A stretch of DNA of 46,469 bases, taken from NCBI GenBank assembly GCA_023410875.1, contig JAEYPH010000067.1:1-46469 (forward strand), read 5' to 3'. Position numbers and translations under genes: made by a program. Position 1 is the first letter of the stretch. Each line of letters starts with the position of its first letter. Below, in pieces: positions 22,667 through 31,639 of the stretch. This stretch comes from Bacillota bacterium. GTDB lineage: Bacteria > Bacillota > Clostridia > Christensenellales > UMGS416. The notes under the pieces were generated by a model that made no database searches, was not told the DNA's origin, and saw nothing but the letters and a program-made list of their open reading frames with translations.

Positions 22667-24253
22667 TTATTCATCGCTCTGTTGCCTCACCGCCTCATCA
22701 TTAGCAGGCGGCGGCGGGAATGGACCCGGGGCTGACCACACCCAGTTTCCCTCAAGGTCTATCAGGCCGTGCACGGAGCCATCCTGCGCGCTGAGCAGGC
22801 TTTTGCCGGGGTTGGATTCCAGCACCTGATAACCGGCGGGGAGTACGATTTTGCCATCGTAATCCATGAGTCCGAGCAAATCGCCGTCGCGATATACCAG
22901 CATGTGCCCGACGCTCAAAGTATATATATCGTGTTTTCCCATCGGAACAAGGGCGTTACCCGCCGCGTCATACAGGCCGGTCTCTGTCGCACCCGCCGGC
23001 AATTCATTGGAAAGAATGAAGCGATCGGCCGAGATGGGCGTGATAGAATCTGCTCCGGGAAGAGGAATGCGTGTGCCGTCCCCATTGCACACGAATTCTT
23101 TGCTATTGCCGTCGCGGCAGCGGTAAAAATCATCGTCCCATACGATGCGGTTAGCGCAAGCCAATACCTTCCCGCTTTCCATATCCACGATTTGTGCGGC
23201 GTCGCCGCTGCTATGCGGCGCTTTTCTGTCTCTCCTGACCAGCAATCCGTTCCGATGGCTCAGGAAGAAATATCTGTCGGACTTGAGCAGCTGCTTTCCT
23301 TTTCCGTCATACAGGTAGCTGTAGGTTCGGCGGGCGGACAGAGCGGTGTAATAGGCTTCTCCGGTATCCTTCCCGCCGGCTTGCGCGTCAATTTCGGCGT
23401 ACTTCACGGGCAGTATGCTCTTGCCCTTCGAATTGATAACTCCCCACAGGTGATCGGTGCTCACCACTGCGAACCAGCCGTCCCCGATTGTCCAGACGCT
23501 GTTCCATTCGGGTTCCACAACCGTGTGGAAGCTTGAGTCCAGCAGCCCCCATTTTTTGCCGGTTTTGTCCACAACCTCCATGTATCCGCTACGCACGCCT
23601 TTGTAATGGATGCTTTCAGAGCGCAGGAGCTTACCGTCTCCGTCGTAGATGTCCACATCCCTTGGGAGCTTCTGAAACGTACCCTTGGCGCCGAGAAAAC
23701 CGCCGTCGATTTCACAGATTTCTTCATATTGGAATGGCGCGATCAGCTCGCCTTCCCGCGTCATTACACCGTAGCGATGCCCGAATTCCGCGTCCGGGAC
23801 GCTGGCGACGATATACCTGTCCATAAAGCCGTATGCGCTCAGATACCAGCCGTCCGTCAGTGTACTCCCATTTAGCAGGTATATTCGGCCATCGGCGAAA
23901 AACGCTGCGTTGTCGCCGGTTGCGAACACCACTGACGCGGCTTGATACCGTATGGGTAAAACCTCTGTGCCCCCACCATCCACGATGCCCTTGAGCTCGT
24001 CCTTTACGACGACATGGTATTCGCCCGGATGCACTTCGCCCGCGTAGGAGGTGGGTGAAGAGGGCGGAGCCGAAGGAACAGAAGGTTCCGCCGCCGTGGG
24101 CGATGCAACGAACAATGGCGTTTCGCTTACTGATGACCTGGAAGCCGCCATTCCTGGCGGAGTCGGGTTCGGGGATGCCGCGGAGCAACCAGTTGCGAAT
24201 GCAACGGCCAGCAGCACCCAGGCAAGCCTTGCGGCATAACAAGGTCTCTTCAT
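22667..24253 (-). CDS. WG-repeat lipoprotein
   Basis: A 528-aa lipoprotein. The signal ends in FATGC (Cys about 22); a Ser/Pro/Thr linker follows to about residue 65. The mature part has degenerate WG (KWG-type) repeats: RYGVMTREGELIAPFQYEEI, KWGLLDSSFHTVVEPEW, LWGVINSKGKSILPVKYAEI, LLGLMDYDGKIVLP and HGLIDLEGNW. WG repeats form beta-propeller-like folds of unknown ligand. The ATG at 24253 has GGGGGAG upstream; an earlier ATG at 24292 would mask the signal. It lies 83 bp downstream of a small lipoprotein gene on the same strand. Probably exposed on the cell surface. Confidence 0.82.
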   Translation of the reverse strand: MKRPCYAARLAWVLLAVAFATGCSAASPNPTPPGMAASRSSVSETPLFVASPTAAEPSVPSAPPSSPTSYAGEVHPGEYHVVVKDELKGIVDGGGTEVLPIRYQAASVVFATGDNAAFFADGRIYLLNGSTLTDGWYLSAYGFMDRYIVASVPDAEFGHRYGVMTREGELIAPFQYEEICEIDGGFLGAKGTFQKLPRDVDIYDGDGKLLRSESIHYKGVRSGYMEVVDKTGKKWGLLDSSFHTVVEPEWNSVWTIGDGWFAVVSTDHLWGVINSKGKSILPVKYAEIDAQAGGKDTGEAYYTALSARRTYSYLYDGKGKQLLKSDRYFFLSHRNGLLVRRDRKAPHSSGDAAQIVDMESGKVLACANRIVWDDDFYRCRDGNSKEFVCNGDGTRIPLPGADSITPISADRFILSNELPAGATETGLYDAAGNALVPMGKHDIYTLSVGHMLVYRDGDLLGLMDYDGKIVLPAGYQVLESNPGKSLLSAQDGSVHGLIDLEGNWVWSAPGPFPPPPANDEAVRQQSDE

Positions 24254-24336
24254 TCGAATCTCCCCCACCGAAATGCGGTTCATAGTTTGCAAGCACTTTC
24301 GCTATAGCATGAGACATCACACATCCCCAAAAAGTT

Positions 24337-24711
24337 TCATTCTGGATGAGAAGCTTCTACTTCCACCTGCCCGCTGGCGTCTTTACCCAATACGGTGACG
24401 ACATATCGCCCTGACGCGGGCACCTCCACGGTGAAGGCGCAGGAGGTCAGCCCCTTGCCACGGTACACCGCACTGCCGTCCATGGCGTGGATGGACAACC
24501 GGATATCGCCGCCCGCATGGGTGATTTCCACTTGCAGCAAGTCGCCTTCGTTCAATGTCAGCTCGTGGTTCCTTTCTCCGCTCCACGCCGTGAAGGCGAC
24601 GGAGTAGGCCGTGTCACTGGCCTGCTCGGTGTGTTGGGCGCCGGTGGCGCAGGCGCACAGGCCCAGCGCCGCCAGCAGCACAGCCATAAGGGTGACCAAT
24701 CGTTTTGTCAT
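24337..24711 (-). CDS. Small lipoprotein, 124 aa
   Basis: Start at 24711 with AAGGAAG upstream. The N-terminus MTKRLVTLMAVLLAALGLC is a signal with a lipobox-like LGLC (or LCAC). The mature part is a beta-rich domain of about 100 aa, with alternating segments such as LQVEITHAGGDIRLSI and CAFTVEVPASGRYVVTV, resembling small beta-sandwich or prepeptidase C-terminal-like domains. Family not recognised with certainty. It starts 32 bp after the alpha/beta hydrolase stop, so it is probably in the same transcript. Confidence 0.6.
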   Translation of the reverse strand: MTKRLVTLMAVLLAALGLCACATGAQHTEQASDTAYSVAFTAWSGERNHELTLNEGDLLQVEITHAGGDIRLSIHAMDGSAVYRGKGLTSCAFTVEVPASGRYVVTVLGKDASGQVEVEASHPE

Positions 24712-24743
24712 GTGTCTTGTCTTCCTTTCTTGACGGGCGGCCG

Positions 24744-25934
24744 TTACCGGGCTGTCACCCGCAGCAGCTCGTCCACAAACTTGTCGCTCTCGTTGATCCA
24801 CGGCGAGTGGCCGGAATGCTCGAACCACACGATCTCCTTCGCCGGAGCCTCCAGCACGTCGGCATACTCCTGTGCCAGTGCTGCGGGCGCGTTCAGGTCA
24901 TGCCTGCCCAGGAAGAAGTACACCGGCGTTTCCAGTTTCGCGTAATCCGTGCGCATGTCGATGTCGTACAGCTGCTGATACACATGGTTGAAGGTGTCGA
25001 TGACGCCCCGGGCGTAGTTGATCTTATCCAGGATGCCGTATTCGCTGGAGAAGATATCCCGCGGGGTGTTGTATCCCGCATTGTGGATTTCTGGGTTGGC
25101 GGACATTTTGGCGGTCAGATAGTTCAGATACACGGCGCTCTTCCACGTCACGCCCTTGCCGTAGTAGGGGGGCATGCCGTTGGCCTGCAGGTTTTTGAGC
25201 GTGCCCGTGTCGCCGGCTGCCTCGGCCAGATCCATGGCCAGCCGGTAGTCCAGACGTTCGGTCTCGGCAAAATTCACCATCTGGGCCGCACTGACCAGGG
25301 CGTGATACAGCTCGGGATGGCGATCCACCAGGAAGACGCCCAGCGCGCTGCCCCAGGATTCGCCCACCAGAACGATTTTGTCCTCGCCGAAGCGCTCCCG
25401 CAAGTAGTTGGTCAGCGCGTATCCATCCTGCACGTAGGTTTCCGTGGTGATGTTGGCAATGGCGTCGGCATAGTAGGATTTGCCCGAGCCGGGCTGGTCC
25501 CAATTCACGACGACGAAGTGCCGCTCCAGCTTCGCCAGATCGTGGCGCACGGCTGCCATCTGGGTGCCGCCGGGGCCCCCGGCCAGGAACAGCAGCACCG
25601 GGTTGTCCTGGCTGTGGCCGCGGATGCTGATCCATTCCTTGCGGCCGTTGAGCTCCACCTGCCGAAGCTCGGCGATGCTGCCCTGCACGGGGTTGCCGCG
25701 CTCGTCCAGGATTGGCGGTGTGGAGGCGGTGAGTTGGGTGAAGAGCACCAGGCCCGCGCCGGCGGCCAGCGCCGCGCCGCACACCACGGCGGAAGTCTTA
25801 AGCCGCGCCGCCAGCCTGTTGTCGGCGGCCTGCGTGCCATGGGCCAGGGCGCAGCGGATACCCAGCGTCAGCGCGCACAGCGCCGCCACCAGCGTCGTCA
25901 GCAGCAGGGCCACAAAAACAATCATCGGAATCAT
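24744..25934 (-). CDS. Membrane-anchored alpha/beta hydrolase, proline iminopeptidase-like (S33)
   Basis: A 396-aa protein with two N-terminal membrane helices (about residues 3-28 and 47-68) and an alpha/beta-hydrolase domain. The oxyanion-type loop is AGGPGGTQ; the nucleophile is Ser193 in GESWGSA, the acid Asp lies in GRHDLNAP, and the catalytic His in HSGHSPW. The pattern DQPGSGKS before the nucleophile is typical of S33 peptidases that release N-terminal proline; the substrate here is not certain. The ATG at 25934 shares one base with the methyltransferase stop, indicating coupled translation. Catalytic domain probably outside the membrane. Confidence 0.85.
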   Translation of the reverse strand: MIPMIVFVALLLTTLVAALCALTLGIRCALAHGTQAADNRLAARLKTSAVVCGAALAAGAGLVLFTQLTASTPPILDERGNPVQGSIAELRQVELNGRKEWISIRGHSQDNPVLLFLAGGPGGTQMAAVRHDLAKLERHFVVVNWDQPGSGKSYYADAIANITTETYVQDGYALTNYLRERFGEDKIVLVGESWGSALGVFLVDRHPELYHALVSAAQMVNFAETERLDYRLAMDLAEAAGDTGTLKNLQANGMPPYYGKGVTWKSAVYLNYLTAKMSANPEIHNAGYNTPRDIFSSEYGILDKINYARGVIDTFNHVYQQLYDIDMRTDYAKLETPVYFFLGRHDLNAPAALAQEYADVLEAPAKEIVWFEHSGHSPWINESDKFVDELLRVTAR

Positions 25935-26518
25935 CACAGGGTTCCCCTTTCTGATTTAAGAAGTTCTTTACCGTAGGTGTTTTCCAGCACGTTGCCCATG
26001 ATCGGAATGTCGGTGATGACGCTGCTCTGTTGGCACAGCCCGCTTTCCAGCATCAGCGCGTGTATCCAACGAATCTTGTGTGCTTCCTCCAGCGGTTCCC
26101 GCAAGACCAACCGCCCGCCGGCTTTCAGCTGGCCGGCCAGCGCCGGGACGATGCGCTGCAGATCGCCGCAGGGGATGTCGTGCAGCACCAGGTGGCAATA
26201 GACCAGATCAAAGCACCCGCCGGGCAGCGGAAATTCGTCCAGTTCGCCCAGCCAGAAGGACACGTTGGTGTGCCGGCGGAGCGTCTTGCGGCACGCGGCC
26301 AGCCACCGCCGGGAGATGTCTACGCACGTCAGGCTTCCGCGGGGCAGCCTGCGCGCCGCGTAATAGGCCACCGTGCCCATGCCGCACCCGAAATCCAGCA
26401 CGGCTTCCCCGCCCGCCAGCGGCAGCCGGTCGGCGAAGCTCTTGTAGACGCTCTTGCCGCAGATGCGAAACACGGTCCGCTTCAGCAGGACCTCGCCGTA
26501 TGACGGTTCTTGGCTCAT
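25934..26518 (-). CDS. Class I SAM-dependent methyltransferase
   Basis: A 194-aa protein with SAM-binding motif I, VLDFGCGMGTVAYYAARR, an acidic post-I residue in CVDIS, and later motifs DLVYCHLVLHDI and LKAGGRLVLREP. It resembles the UbiE/type-11 group; substrate unknown. The ATG at 26518 has AAAGGAGG 7 nt upstream; a longer start at 26536 is less well placed. Its promoter would have to overlap the kinase terminator region (26546-26595), or it is read through from the two-component operon. Confidence 0.82.
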   Translation of the reverse strand: MSQEPSYGEVLLKRTVFRICGKSVYKSFADRLPLAGGEAVLDFGCGMGTVAYYAARRLPRGSLTCVDISRRWLAACRKTLRRHTNVSFWLGELDEFPLPGGCFDLVYCHLVLHDIPCGDLQRIVPALAGQLKAGGRLVLREPLEEAHKIRWIHALMLESGLCQQSSVITDIPIMGNVLENTYGKELLKSERGTL

Positions 26519-26545
26519 CCGATCCCTCCTTTCCAATTAAACAAA

Positions 26546-26595
26546 GCCGGATTTCCTGTTCACTCGCATTCTAGCGGATGAACCTGAAATCCGGC
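26546..26595 (-). terminator. Hairpin terminator after the histidine kinase gene
   Basis: On the minus strand, GCCGGATTT and AAATCCGGC pair as the outer arms of a long interrupted hairpin with an inner GTTCA/TGAAC helix, followed by TTTGTTTAATT. It is placed 38 bp after the kinase stop and may allow partial read-through into the methyltransferase gene. Confidence 0.6.
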
Positions 26596-26632
26596 CCGGA
26601 CCTGTCTTAAATTGTGCTTAAACCTGGAGCCT

Positions 26633-28039
26633 TTATGCTTTGTGCAGGGCGATCCGGAACGTGCAGCCCCGGTGCGTGTCCGCGAGCAGGGCCAGGCTTC
26701 CGCCGTGGGCCTGCACGATCCTCTGGGCGATGGAAAGACCCAGGCCGGTGCCGCCGGTCTGGGAATTGCGGGCATCGTCCGCCCGCACGAAGGGCAGGAA
26801 AATGTCCTTGGCCAGTTCCGGCGGGATGCCCACGCCGTCGTCCTGGAACAGGATGACGATGGCATCGGGCTCCTGCGACAGCCGCACCGAGACCGCGGTT
26901 CCCCTGGGGTTGTAGCGGATGGCATTGTCCGAGAGGTTGTGCAGCACGCGGCTCATCTGCTCGTCGTCGATCATCGCATAGGCCGGCTGGTCGGGAATGT
27001 CGAACTCATAGGCAAAGCCGGCGTGCTCCAGCGCCGGCAGCAGCTCGCCGCAGGCCTGCCGCAGGTATTCGCAGGCGTCGGTCCTGCGCGGCTTCAGCGT
27101 GAATTCCGGGCTGTCCAGCTTGGAAAGCTCGAACAGCCCCATCAGCAGCCGGTTGGCCCGCTGGGCGTTTTTCAGTATGACGTTGACATAGGATGCGACT
27201 TCCTCGCCCAGCTGCTCCGCCCTTTTCAGGCACAGCTCCGCGTAGCCGGTGATGCTGGCCAGCGGGTTTTTCAGGTCGTGGGACACATCCAGTATCAACC
27301 GCTTGCGGTCGTCGTCGGCCTGTTTTCTCAGGCTGGTCTCCCGCTCGATGCGCTCGGCCATGTCGTTGAAGGTGTCTTGCAGCTCGGCGAACTCGTTTTT
27401 CAGGCGCAGGTTCACCCGGGCGGAATAATCGCCCTCCCGCAGCCGGCGCGCGCCTTCGCTCAGCTTGCGCAGCGGCGTCGTGATGCGCACCGAGGTGACC
27501 TTGGAGAAGACAACGGCGAACAGCGCCAGCAGCAACAGGTAGAAACCAATGCCGGCGGCGAACACGCCCGCCACGGTCCCCATGTCCCGGGAGGCGGCGC
27601 CGCCGCTGTATGCCAGGTCCACATCCAGACGGATCGAGGTCGGGAACGTGACCACCAGCCAGAAGTGCGCTGTGGGGTTATACAGAATGTCGATGTGGTA
27701 GGGCAGGCCAATGGCTTGGCTGCCGGTCAAAAAGTCGGTGAATTCGCCGGCGGTGAGCTGCGTTTTGCCGATGATGTCTAGCCCATGGGAAGAGACCACC
27801 CGGTATTGAGCGTCGATGACTTGCACGCCGCCGCCGTTTTCCACGACCGGCGCGGCGTCGATGCCGGCGATGTCGTCCCGCATCAGCGAGCTGGCGGGGT
27901 ATACGTTCTTCATCAGGCTGCGGGAAATCGCAGGGCTCACAAAGGACAGAAACAAAAAGGCCAGCGCCGCAGCCAGCAGCGACATCAGGAAGACAGTCAG
28001 ATAGTTGAGCAGAAACTGGCTGGAAAGCCTGCGCTTCAT
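26633..28039 (-). CDS. Sensor histidine kinase (HAMP-HisKA-HATPase_c)
   Basis: A 468-aa membrane kinase: first membrane helix about residues 10-35, an extracytoplasmic sensor of about 110 aa, second helix about 150-172, a HAMP linker, the HisKA H-box DVSHDLKNPLASITGY with phosphorylated His254, and the ATPase N, G1 and G2 boxes (NLSDNAIRYNPRG, DDGVGIP, GTGLGLSI). It autophosphorylates and passes phosphate to the regulator encoded just upstream. Its ATG overlaps the regulator stop by 4 bp. The signal is unknown; downstream genes for envelope proteins hint at an envelope cue (inference). Confidence 0.93.
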   Translation of the reverse strand: MKRRLSSQFLLNYLTVFLMSLLAAALAFLFLSFVSPAISRSLMKNVYPASSLMRDDIAGIDAAPVVENGGGVQVIDAQYRVVSSHGLDIIGKTQLTAGEFTDFLTGSQAIGLPYHIDILYNPTAHFWLVVTFPTSIRLDVDLAYSGGAASRDMGTVAGVFAAGIGFYLLLLALFAVVFSKVTSVRITTPLRKLSEGARRLREGDYSARVNLRLKNEFAELQDTFNDMAERIERETSLRKQADDDRKRLILDVSHDLKNPLASITGYAELCLKRAEQLGEEVASYVNVILKNAQRANRLLMGLFELSKLDSPEFTLKPRRTDACEYLRQACGELLPALEHAGFAYEFDIPDQPAYAMIDDEQMSRVLHNLSDNAIRYNPRGTAVSVRLSQEPDAIVILFQDDGVGIPPELAKDIFLPFVRADDARNSQTGGTGLGLSIAQRIVQAHGGSLALLADTHRGCTFRIALHKA

Positions 28040-28737
28040 TGGCCATCCTCCGTCCGGTGCAGCTTATAGCCCAGGCCCCGTATGGTCTTGATATACGTGG
28101 GGTTCTGCGGGTCGCTTTCGATCTTGTTGCGCAGGTGGCTGATGTGCACCATGATCGTGTTGTCGTCGTAGTAGTAATCCTCTTCCCACACGGCGTTGTA
28201 CAGCTGTTTCTTTGTAAACACTCTCTCGGGGTTCTCCAGAAAGTACAGCAGCAGCTTATACTCCTTGGCGTTGAGCTCGATGGGCCGGTCGTCCACATAG
28301 GCGCAGCAGCGCTCCCGGTCCACGCGCAGGCCGCCATACTGCAGCGGCGCGGCCTCGCGCTGGGTGCCTCCCAGATATTCGTGGCTCCTGCGCAGCTGGG
28401 CGGCCACCCGGGCCATCAGCTCGTTCATGGAGAAGGGCTTGGCCAGATAGTCGTCGGCGCCTAGCCCCAGGCCCAGCACCTTGTCCATGTCGCCGGTTCT
28501 GGCGGTCAGGAAGATCACGGGTATCGTGCTGGTCTCCCGTATCTTGCGCAGCAGGTTGAAGCCGTCCAGCCTGGGCATCATCACATCCAGTATGGCCAGG
28601 TGCACGGCCTCGCTCTTGAGCAATTCCAGGGCCTGCATGCCGTCGCCGGCGGGCAGCACCCGGTGGCCCTCGCCCTCCAGGCTGATTTGCAGCAGGCTGC
28701 GAATGTCCGCTTCGTCCTCCGCGACCAGTATGTTCAT
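28036..28737 (-). CDS. OmpR/PhoB-family response regulator
   Basis: A 233-aa regulator. The receiver domain has the acidic pocket EDEAD, phosphoacceptor Asp51 in AILDVMMPRLDG, Thr in FLTAR and Lys in YLAKPFS. The C-terminal winged helix contains LNAKEYKLLLYFLENPERVF and RGLGYKLHR. Start at 28737 with GGAG about 8 nt upstream; a longer open frame upstream is a shadow of the Ig-like gene. Two 11-bp-spaced GATTTAAG repeats lie upstream of its -10 box, as expected for autoregulation by this family. Confidence 0.94.
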   Translation of the reverse strand: MNILVAEDEADIRSLLQISLEGEGHRVLPAGDGMQALELLKSEAVHLAILDVMMPRLDGFNLLRKIRETSTIPVIFLTARTGDMDKVLGLGLGADDYLAKPFSMNELMARVAAQLRRSHEYLGGTQREAAPLQYGGLRVDRERCCAYVDDRPIELNAKEYKLLLYFLENPERVFTKKQLYNAVWEEDYYYDDNTIMVHISHLRNKIESDPQNPTYIKTIRGLGYKLHRTEDGQ

Positions 28738-28780
28738 GCCAGCGCTCCAAAAGGCCCGGCGGTGACGCGGGGCCGTTGAT

Positions 28781-28860
28781 TGCGGAATATCCGCAGAATC
28801 AGTATAGCATAGATGGGGTAGGATGGAATTTACCGGCGGGGGATTTAAGATGGATTTAAG
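28781..28860 (-). promoter_or_regulatory. Promoter and putative operators of the two-component operon
   Basis: On the minus strand an extended -10 element TGCTATACT (TATACT at 28801-28806) lies about 63 bp before the regulator start. Two direct GATTTAAG repeats (28842-28849 and 28853-28860, 11-bp period) sit about 36-54 bp upstream of the -10, matching the geometry of OmpR/PhoB dimers. A palindrome TGCGGA-ATA-TCCGCA (28781-28795) lies near the expected transcription start and could bind another regulator. Confidence 0.5.
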
Positions 28861-28907
28861 GGTATGCGGGCCACAGCGTGCCAGCTTGCGGATATCTGGG
28901 CAAAAAT

Positions 28908-28951
28908 GAGTTCGCCGCCGATACGGTTGCATCGGCGGCGATTCAGCGAAC
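28908..28951 (-). terminator. Terminator of the Ig-like repeat gene
   Basis: Perfect inner stem CGCCGCCGAT/ATCGGCGGCG (28913-28922 with 28931-28940), with flanking AGTTCG/CGAACT arms, just past the stop codon on the minus strand. A short T-run (ATTTTT) follows after a few bases. Confidence 0.6.
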
Positions 28952-28955
28952 TGTC

Positions 28956-31541
28956 TTAAGGCTTGTTTATGTGGAAATGGATTTGAGTCGCATTCCCTGC
29001 GTTGTCGCAAACATGGAGCTGGTATGATCCGTTCGTGCCGATGACCGAGCCTGTGGCGATCGGCGTGCCGTTGAGCGTTGCGGACTTGACGCCCGAGAGC
29101 GTATCGTAGAAGTTCAGCGTCACGTCGGCATTTGTTGTCGCCCCATTGCCAATGCCGGTTACGGTGGGCGGCGAGAGGTCGATGACAAACGACCGGGTGC
29201 TCACGTTGCCGGCGTTGTCGCTTACGGCCACCGTGTACCAGCCCTCGGCGCTCAGCGAAGTGCCGCAGGCAAAGGGCTCGCCGTTGAGCAGCGCGCTTTT
29301 TAGGCCCGAGGGGCCGTACTTGTAGTAGTGCACCGTCTTGCCCACGGAGAAGAAGTTGCCGGTCGTGTTTGGCGTGATGTCCACGACCGGCGGCAGGTCG
29401 TCCAGCCAATCCACACCGGCCACGGCGGTATACTCGGTGCCTGCCAGATCGGTGTAGGCAAAGCTGCACAGGCCGTTGGATGTAACGATCTGCGCAAAGC
29501 ATGTGCCCTGCACGCCGCCAAACTGGATCGGTTTGTTGGCGGTCAGCACGGCGATGGTCTGGGCTTGCCATTGGGGGCCGGACGGGTTGCACGTGATCTG
29601 CGCGACGACCGGCAGAGCATCCTGCGTGGCTGCCACGGCCTGGCCGTGGGTCTGGAACAGGATGTTGCCCCATGGGCCGGCGTTGCCCGCCTGGTCGGTC
29701 TGCCGGGCCAGTATGGCGTGGGTGCCATTGGGCAGCGGACCCGGCAACGGGATGGACCATTTGCCGAGCGCATCGGCCACGGCGGACAGGGTCTGGGTGT
29801 CCACGCGGACATTCAGTTTGGCACCCGGCTCCGCCGTGCCGTTGATGTTGATGTTTTCGCCGTCGATCTGCGCCAGGTTCGCGGGTGACTGAATGACCGG
29901 GGCAGTGGGAGTGCATGTCTTGATACCAAAGCTCAGGGCGGTCTGGGGGCTCACATTGCCCATGGCATCCTGCCAGACATGCACGCTGTGCTGCCCCTGG
30001 TGCAGGTGGCCGGGCTGCAGCTGCCAATTGCCCTTGTCGTTGGCGACTACGGTTTTGACGGTGCTGCCGATGGCGGCATACACCGTCGCGCCGGGCCGGG
30101 CTGTACCGCTGAGCGTTGGGTTGCCGGAGCTGACCCAGCCGCCCACCGCCGGAGCGTTGACTGCGGGGGCGGTTAAGGAGCCGGTGTCCACATGGAATTT
30201 CAGTTCCGCCGTCTGGCTGTGATTCCCCGCGGCGTCCTGCTGGCAGATGGTTGCGGTATAGGGGTGCTTGTTGGGCAGGTCCATCGGTATGGACCAGGAA
30301 CCGTCGCGGTTCACCTTGGCCGTGAGCTCCCGGCTTGCAACTTTGATCAGCACGGTGCCGTCGGGCTCGCCGGTGCCGTGCATCGCAAAGGGCGCCGTAT
30401 TCACAAACCCGTTTTGCACCGGGAAGAGCACCGCCGGCGCCGCCGGTACGCTGGTGTCGATTTTTAGCAGCAAATCGGTGGGCATGCTCACGTTGCCGGC
30501 CTTGTCTACCTGATACAGCTTGATCGTCTGGTTGCCGTCGGGCAGCCGGTCCGGGATCTTCACCTGCCAACTGCCGTCGCTGCCGATCGTCGCGGTAACC
30601 ATTTTGCCGGCGAAAACCGCCTGTATTGTGTTGCCGGCTTCGCCGCTGCCCTTGATGACGGGCAGGGCGGTGGTCACGAACTGGCTGCCAACCGGGCTGT
30701 ACACCGTCGGCGCGTCGGGCAGCTTGGTGTCCACGGTGAACAGCAGCACCTTGGCGGGGCTTTGGTTGTTGGCGGCGTCTCGCTGTTTCACCGACAGCAC
30801 ATGGTCGGTGTCCGCCAGCGCTTCGCTTACCTCCATGCTCCACACTCCACCGGGGTTCACGACCGCATGGTATGTCTTTTCATCCAATATGGCGTCTATG
30901 CTGGCGCCGGGTTCTCCCTGGCCGCTGATGACCGGACGCTGGGTCTTCAGCACCGCCATGTCCGCCGGGGCAACCACGACCGGCTCCGGCGGGGCAACGG
31001 TGTCCACCTGGAAGCTGACGCTGGCGGCGGGACTCATGTTGCCCATGTCGATCTGCGTCACCGAGACCGTATTGGCGCCCTGGCTCAGCGGCGCGTTCAG
31101 CATCACGCTCCACGACCCGTCGGCATTCACGATGGTGGAATAGGTGCCGCTTCCCGCCGCTACATTGATCGTCGCGCCGGCTTTGCCGGTACCCTGCACG
31201 GTTGGCGTCGCCGTGTTCACAAACTGGTTTGCCTGAGGGCTGGTCACCGCATGGGCTGTCATCAGCTTCGGGTTGGCCTGGAACGACACCGCCGAAGATG
31301 TGGCGACCTCGTTGCCGGTGTTGGTCTGTGTCACGCTCAACTGATAAGAAGACCCTTCTGCCAACGGCTTCTGTATGTCAAAGGCCCAGGTTCCGTTTGG
31401 CTTTACCTGTGTGGTGTAGTCGATGTTGTTCAAAGTGGCATGGATGCTCGCGTTGGGCTCTCCGGTGCCGTTGATCGTCGGCGTCAAGCTGTTGATATAT
31501 CCATTGTTCATGGGATGGATGATTATCGGTGAGATCGGCAT
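28956..31541 (-). CDS. Large bacterial Ig-like tandem-repeat protein without signal peptide
   Basis: An 861-aa protein with about seven tandem Ig-like modules of roughly 90 aa (residues 1 to about 640). Each has a start like SPxNGxVNTxxPTxxGTGEPGA, a central DGSWSV and an end like QxDxAGNxSP. A different C-terminal region of about 220 aa follows, with two more beta-sandwich-like segments (VSDNAGNVST, VCDNAGNATQ). Such modules occur in surface adhesins, but no signal peptide, LPXTG motif, membrane helix or S-layer domain is seen. The start is firm: AGGAGG lies 7 nt before the ATG at 31541. It may be exported by an unrecognised route or be intracellular. Confidence 0.85.
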   Translation of the reverse strand: MPISPIIIHPMNNGYINSLTPTINGTGEPNASIHATLNNIDYTTQVKPNGTWAFDIQKPLAEGSSYQLSVTQTNTGNEVATSSAVSFQANPKLMTAHAVTSPQANQFVNTATPTVQGTGKAGATINVAAGSGTYSTIVNADGSWSVMLNAPLSQGANTVSVTQIDMGNMSPAASVSFQVDTVAPPEPVVVAPADMAVLKTQRPVISGQGEPGASIDAILDEKTYHAVVNPGGVWSMEVSEALADTDHVLSVKQRDAANNQSPAKVLLFTVDTKLPDAPTVYSPVGSQFVTTALPVIKGSGEAGNTIQAVFAGKMVTATIGSDGSWQVKIPDRLPDGNQTIKLYQVDKAGNVSMPTDLLLKIDTSVPAAPAVLFPVQNGFVNTAPFAMHGTGEPDGTVLIKVASRELTAKVNRDGSWSIPMDLPNKHPYTATICQQDAAGNHSQTAELKFHVDTGSLTAPAVNAPAVGGWVSSGNPTLSGTARPGATVYAAIGSTVKTVVANDKGNWQLQPGHLHQGQHSVHVWQDAMGNVSPQTALSFGIKTCTPTAPVIQSPANLAQIDGENININGTAEPGAKLNVRVDTQTLSAVADALGKWSIPLPGPLPNGTHAILARQTDQAGNAGPWGNILFQTHGQAVAATQDALPVVAQITCNPSGPQWQAQTIAVLTANKPIQFGGVQGTCFAQIVTSNGLCSFAYTDLAGTEYTAVAGVDWLDDLPPVVDITPNTTGNFFSVGKTVHYYKYGPSGLKSALLNGEPFACGTSLSAEGWYTVAVSDNAGNVSTRSFVIDLSPPTVTGIGNGATTNADVTLNFYDTLSGVKSATLNGTPIATGSVIGTNGSYQLHVCDNAGNATQIHFHINKP

Positions 31542-31639
31542 TATGATCCTCCTATGCTGGCGTTTCGTCGTAGATTATGATGGTTCTCAGGCCGCGTTTT
31601 ATTCTGCTACAAACAAATGTTTCAACTTGTAAAGAACCC

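Noticed and set aside
28738..30843. Very long minus-strand open frame continuous with the response regulator
   Set aside because: It is an out-of-frame shadow of the Ig-like repeat gene; the regulator has its own start at 28737 with a ribosome-binding site, and the upstream translation has no domain.
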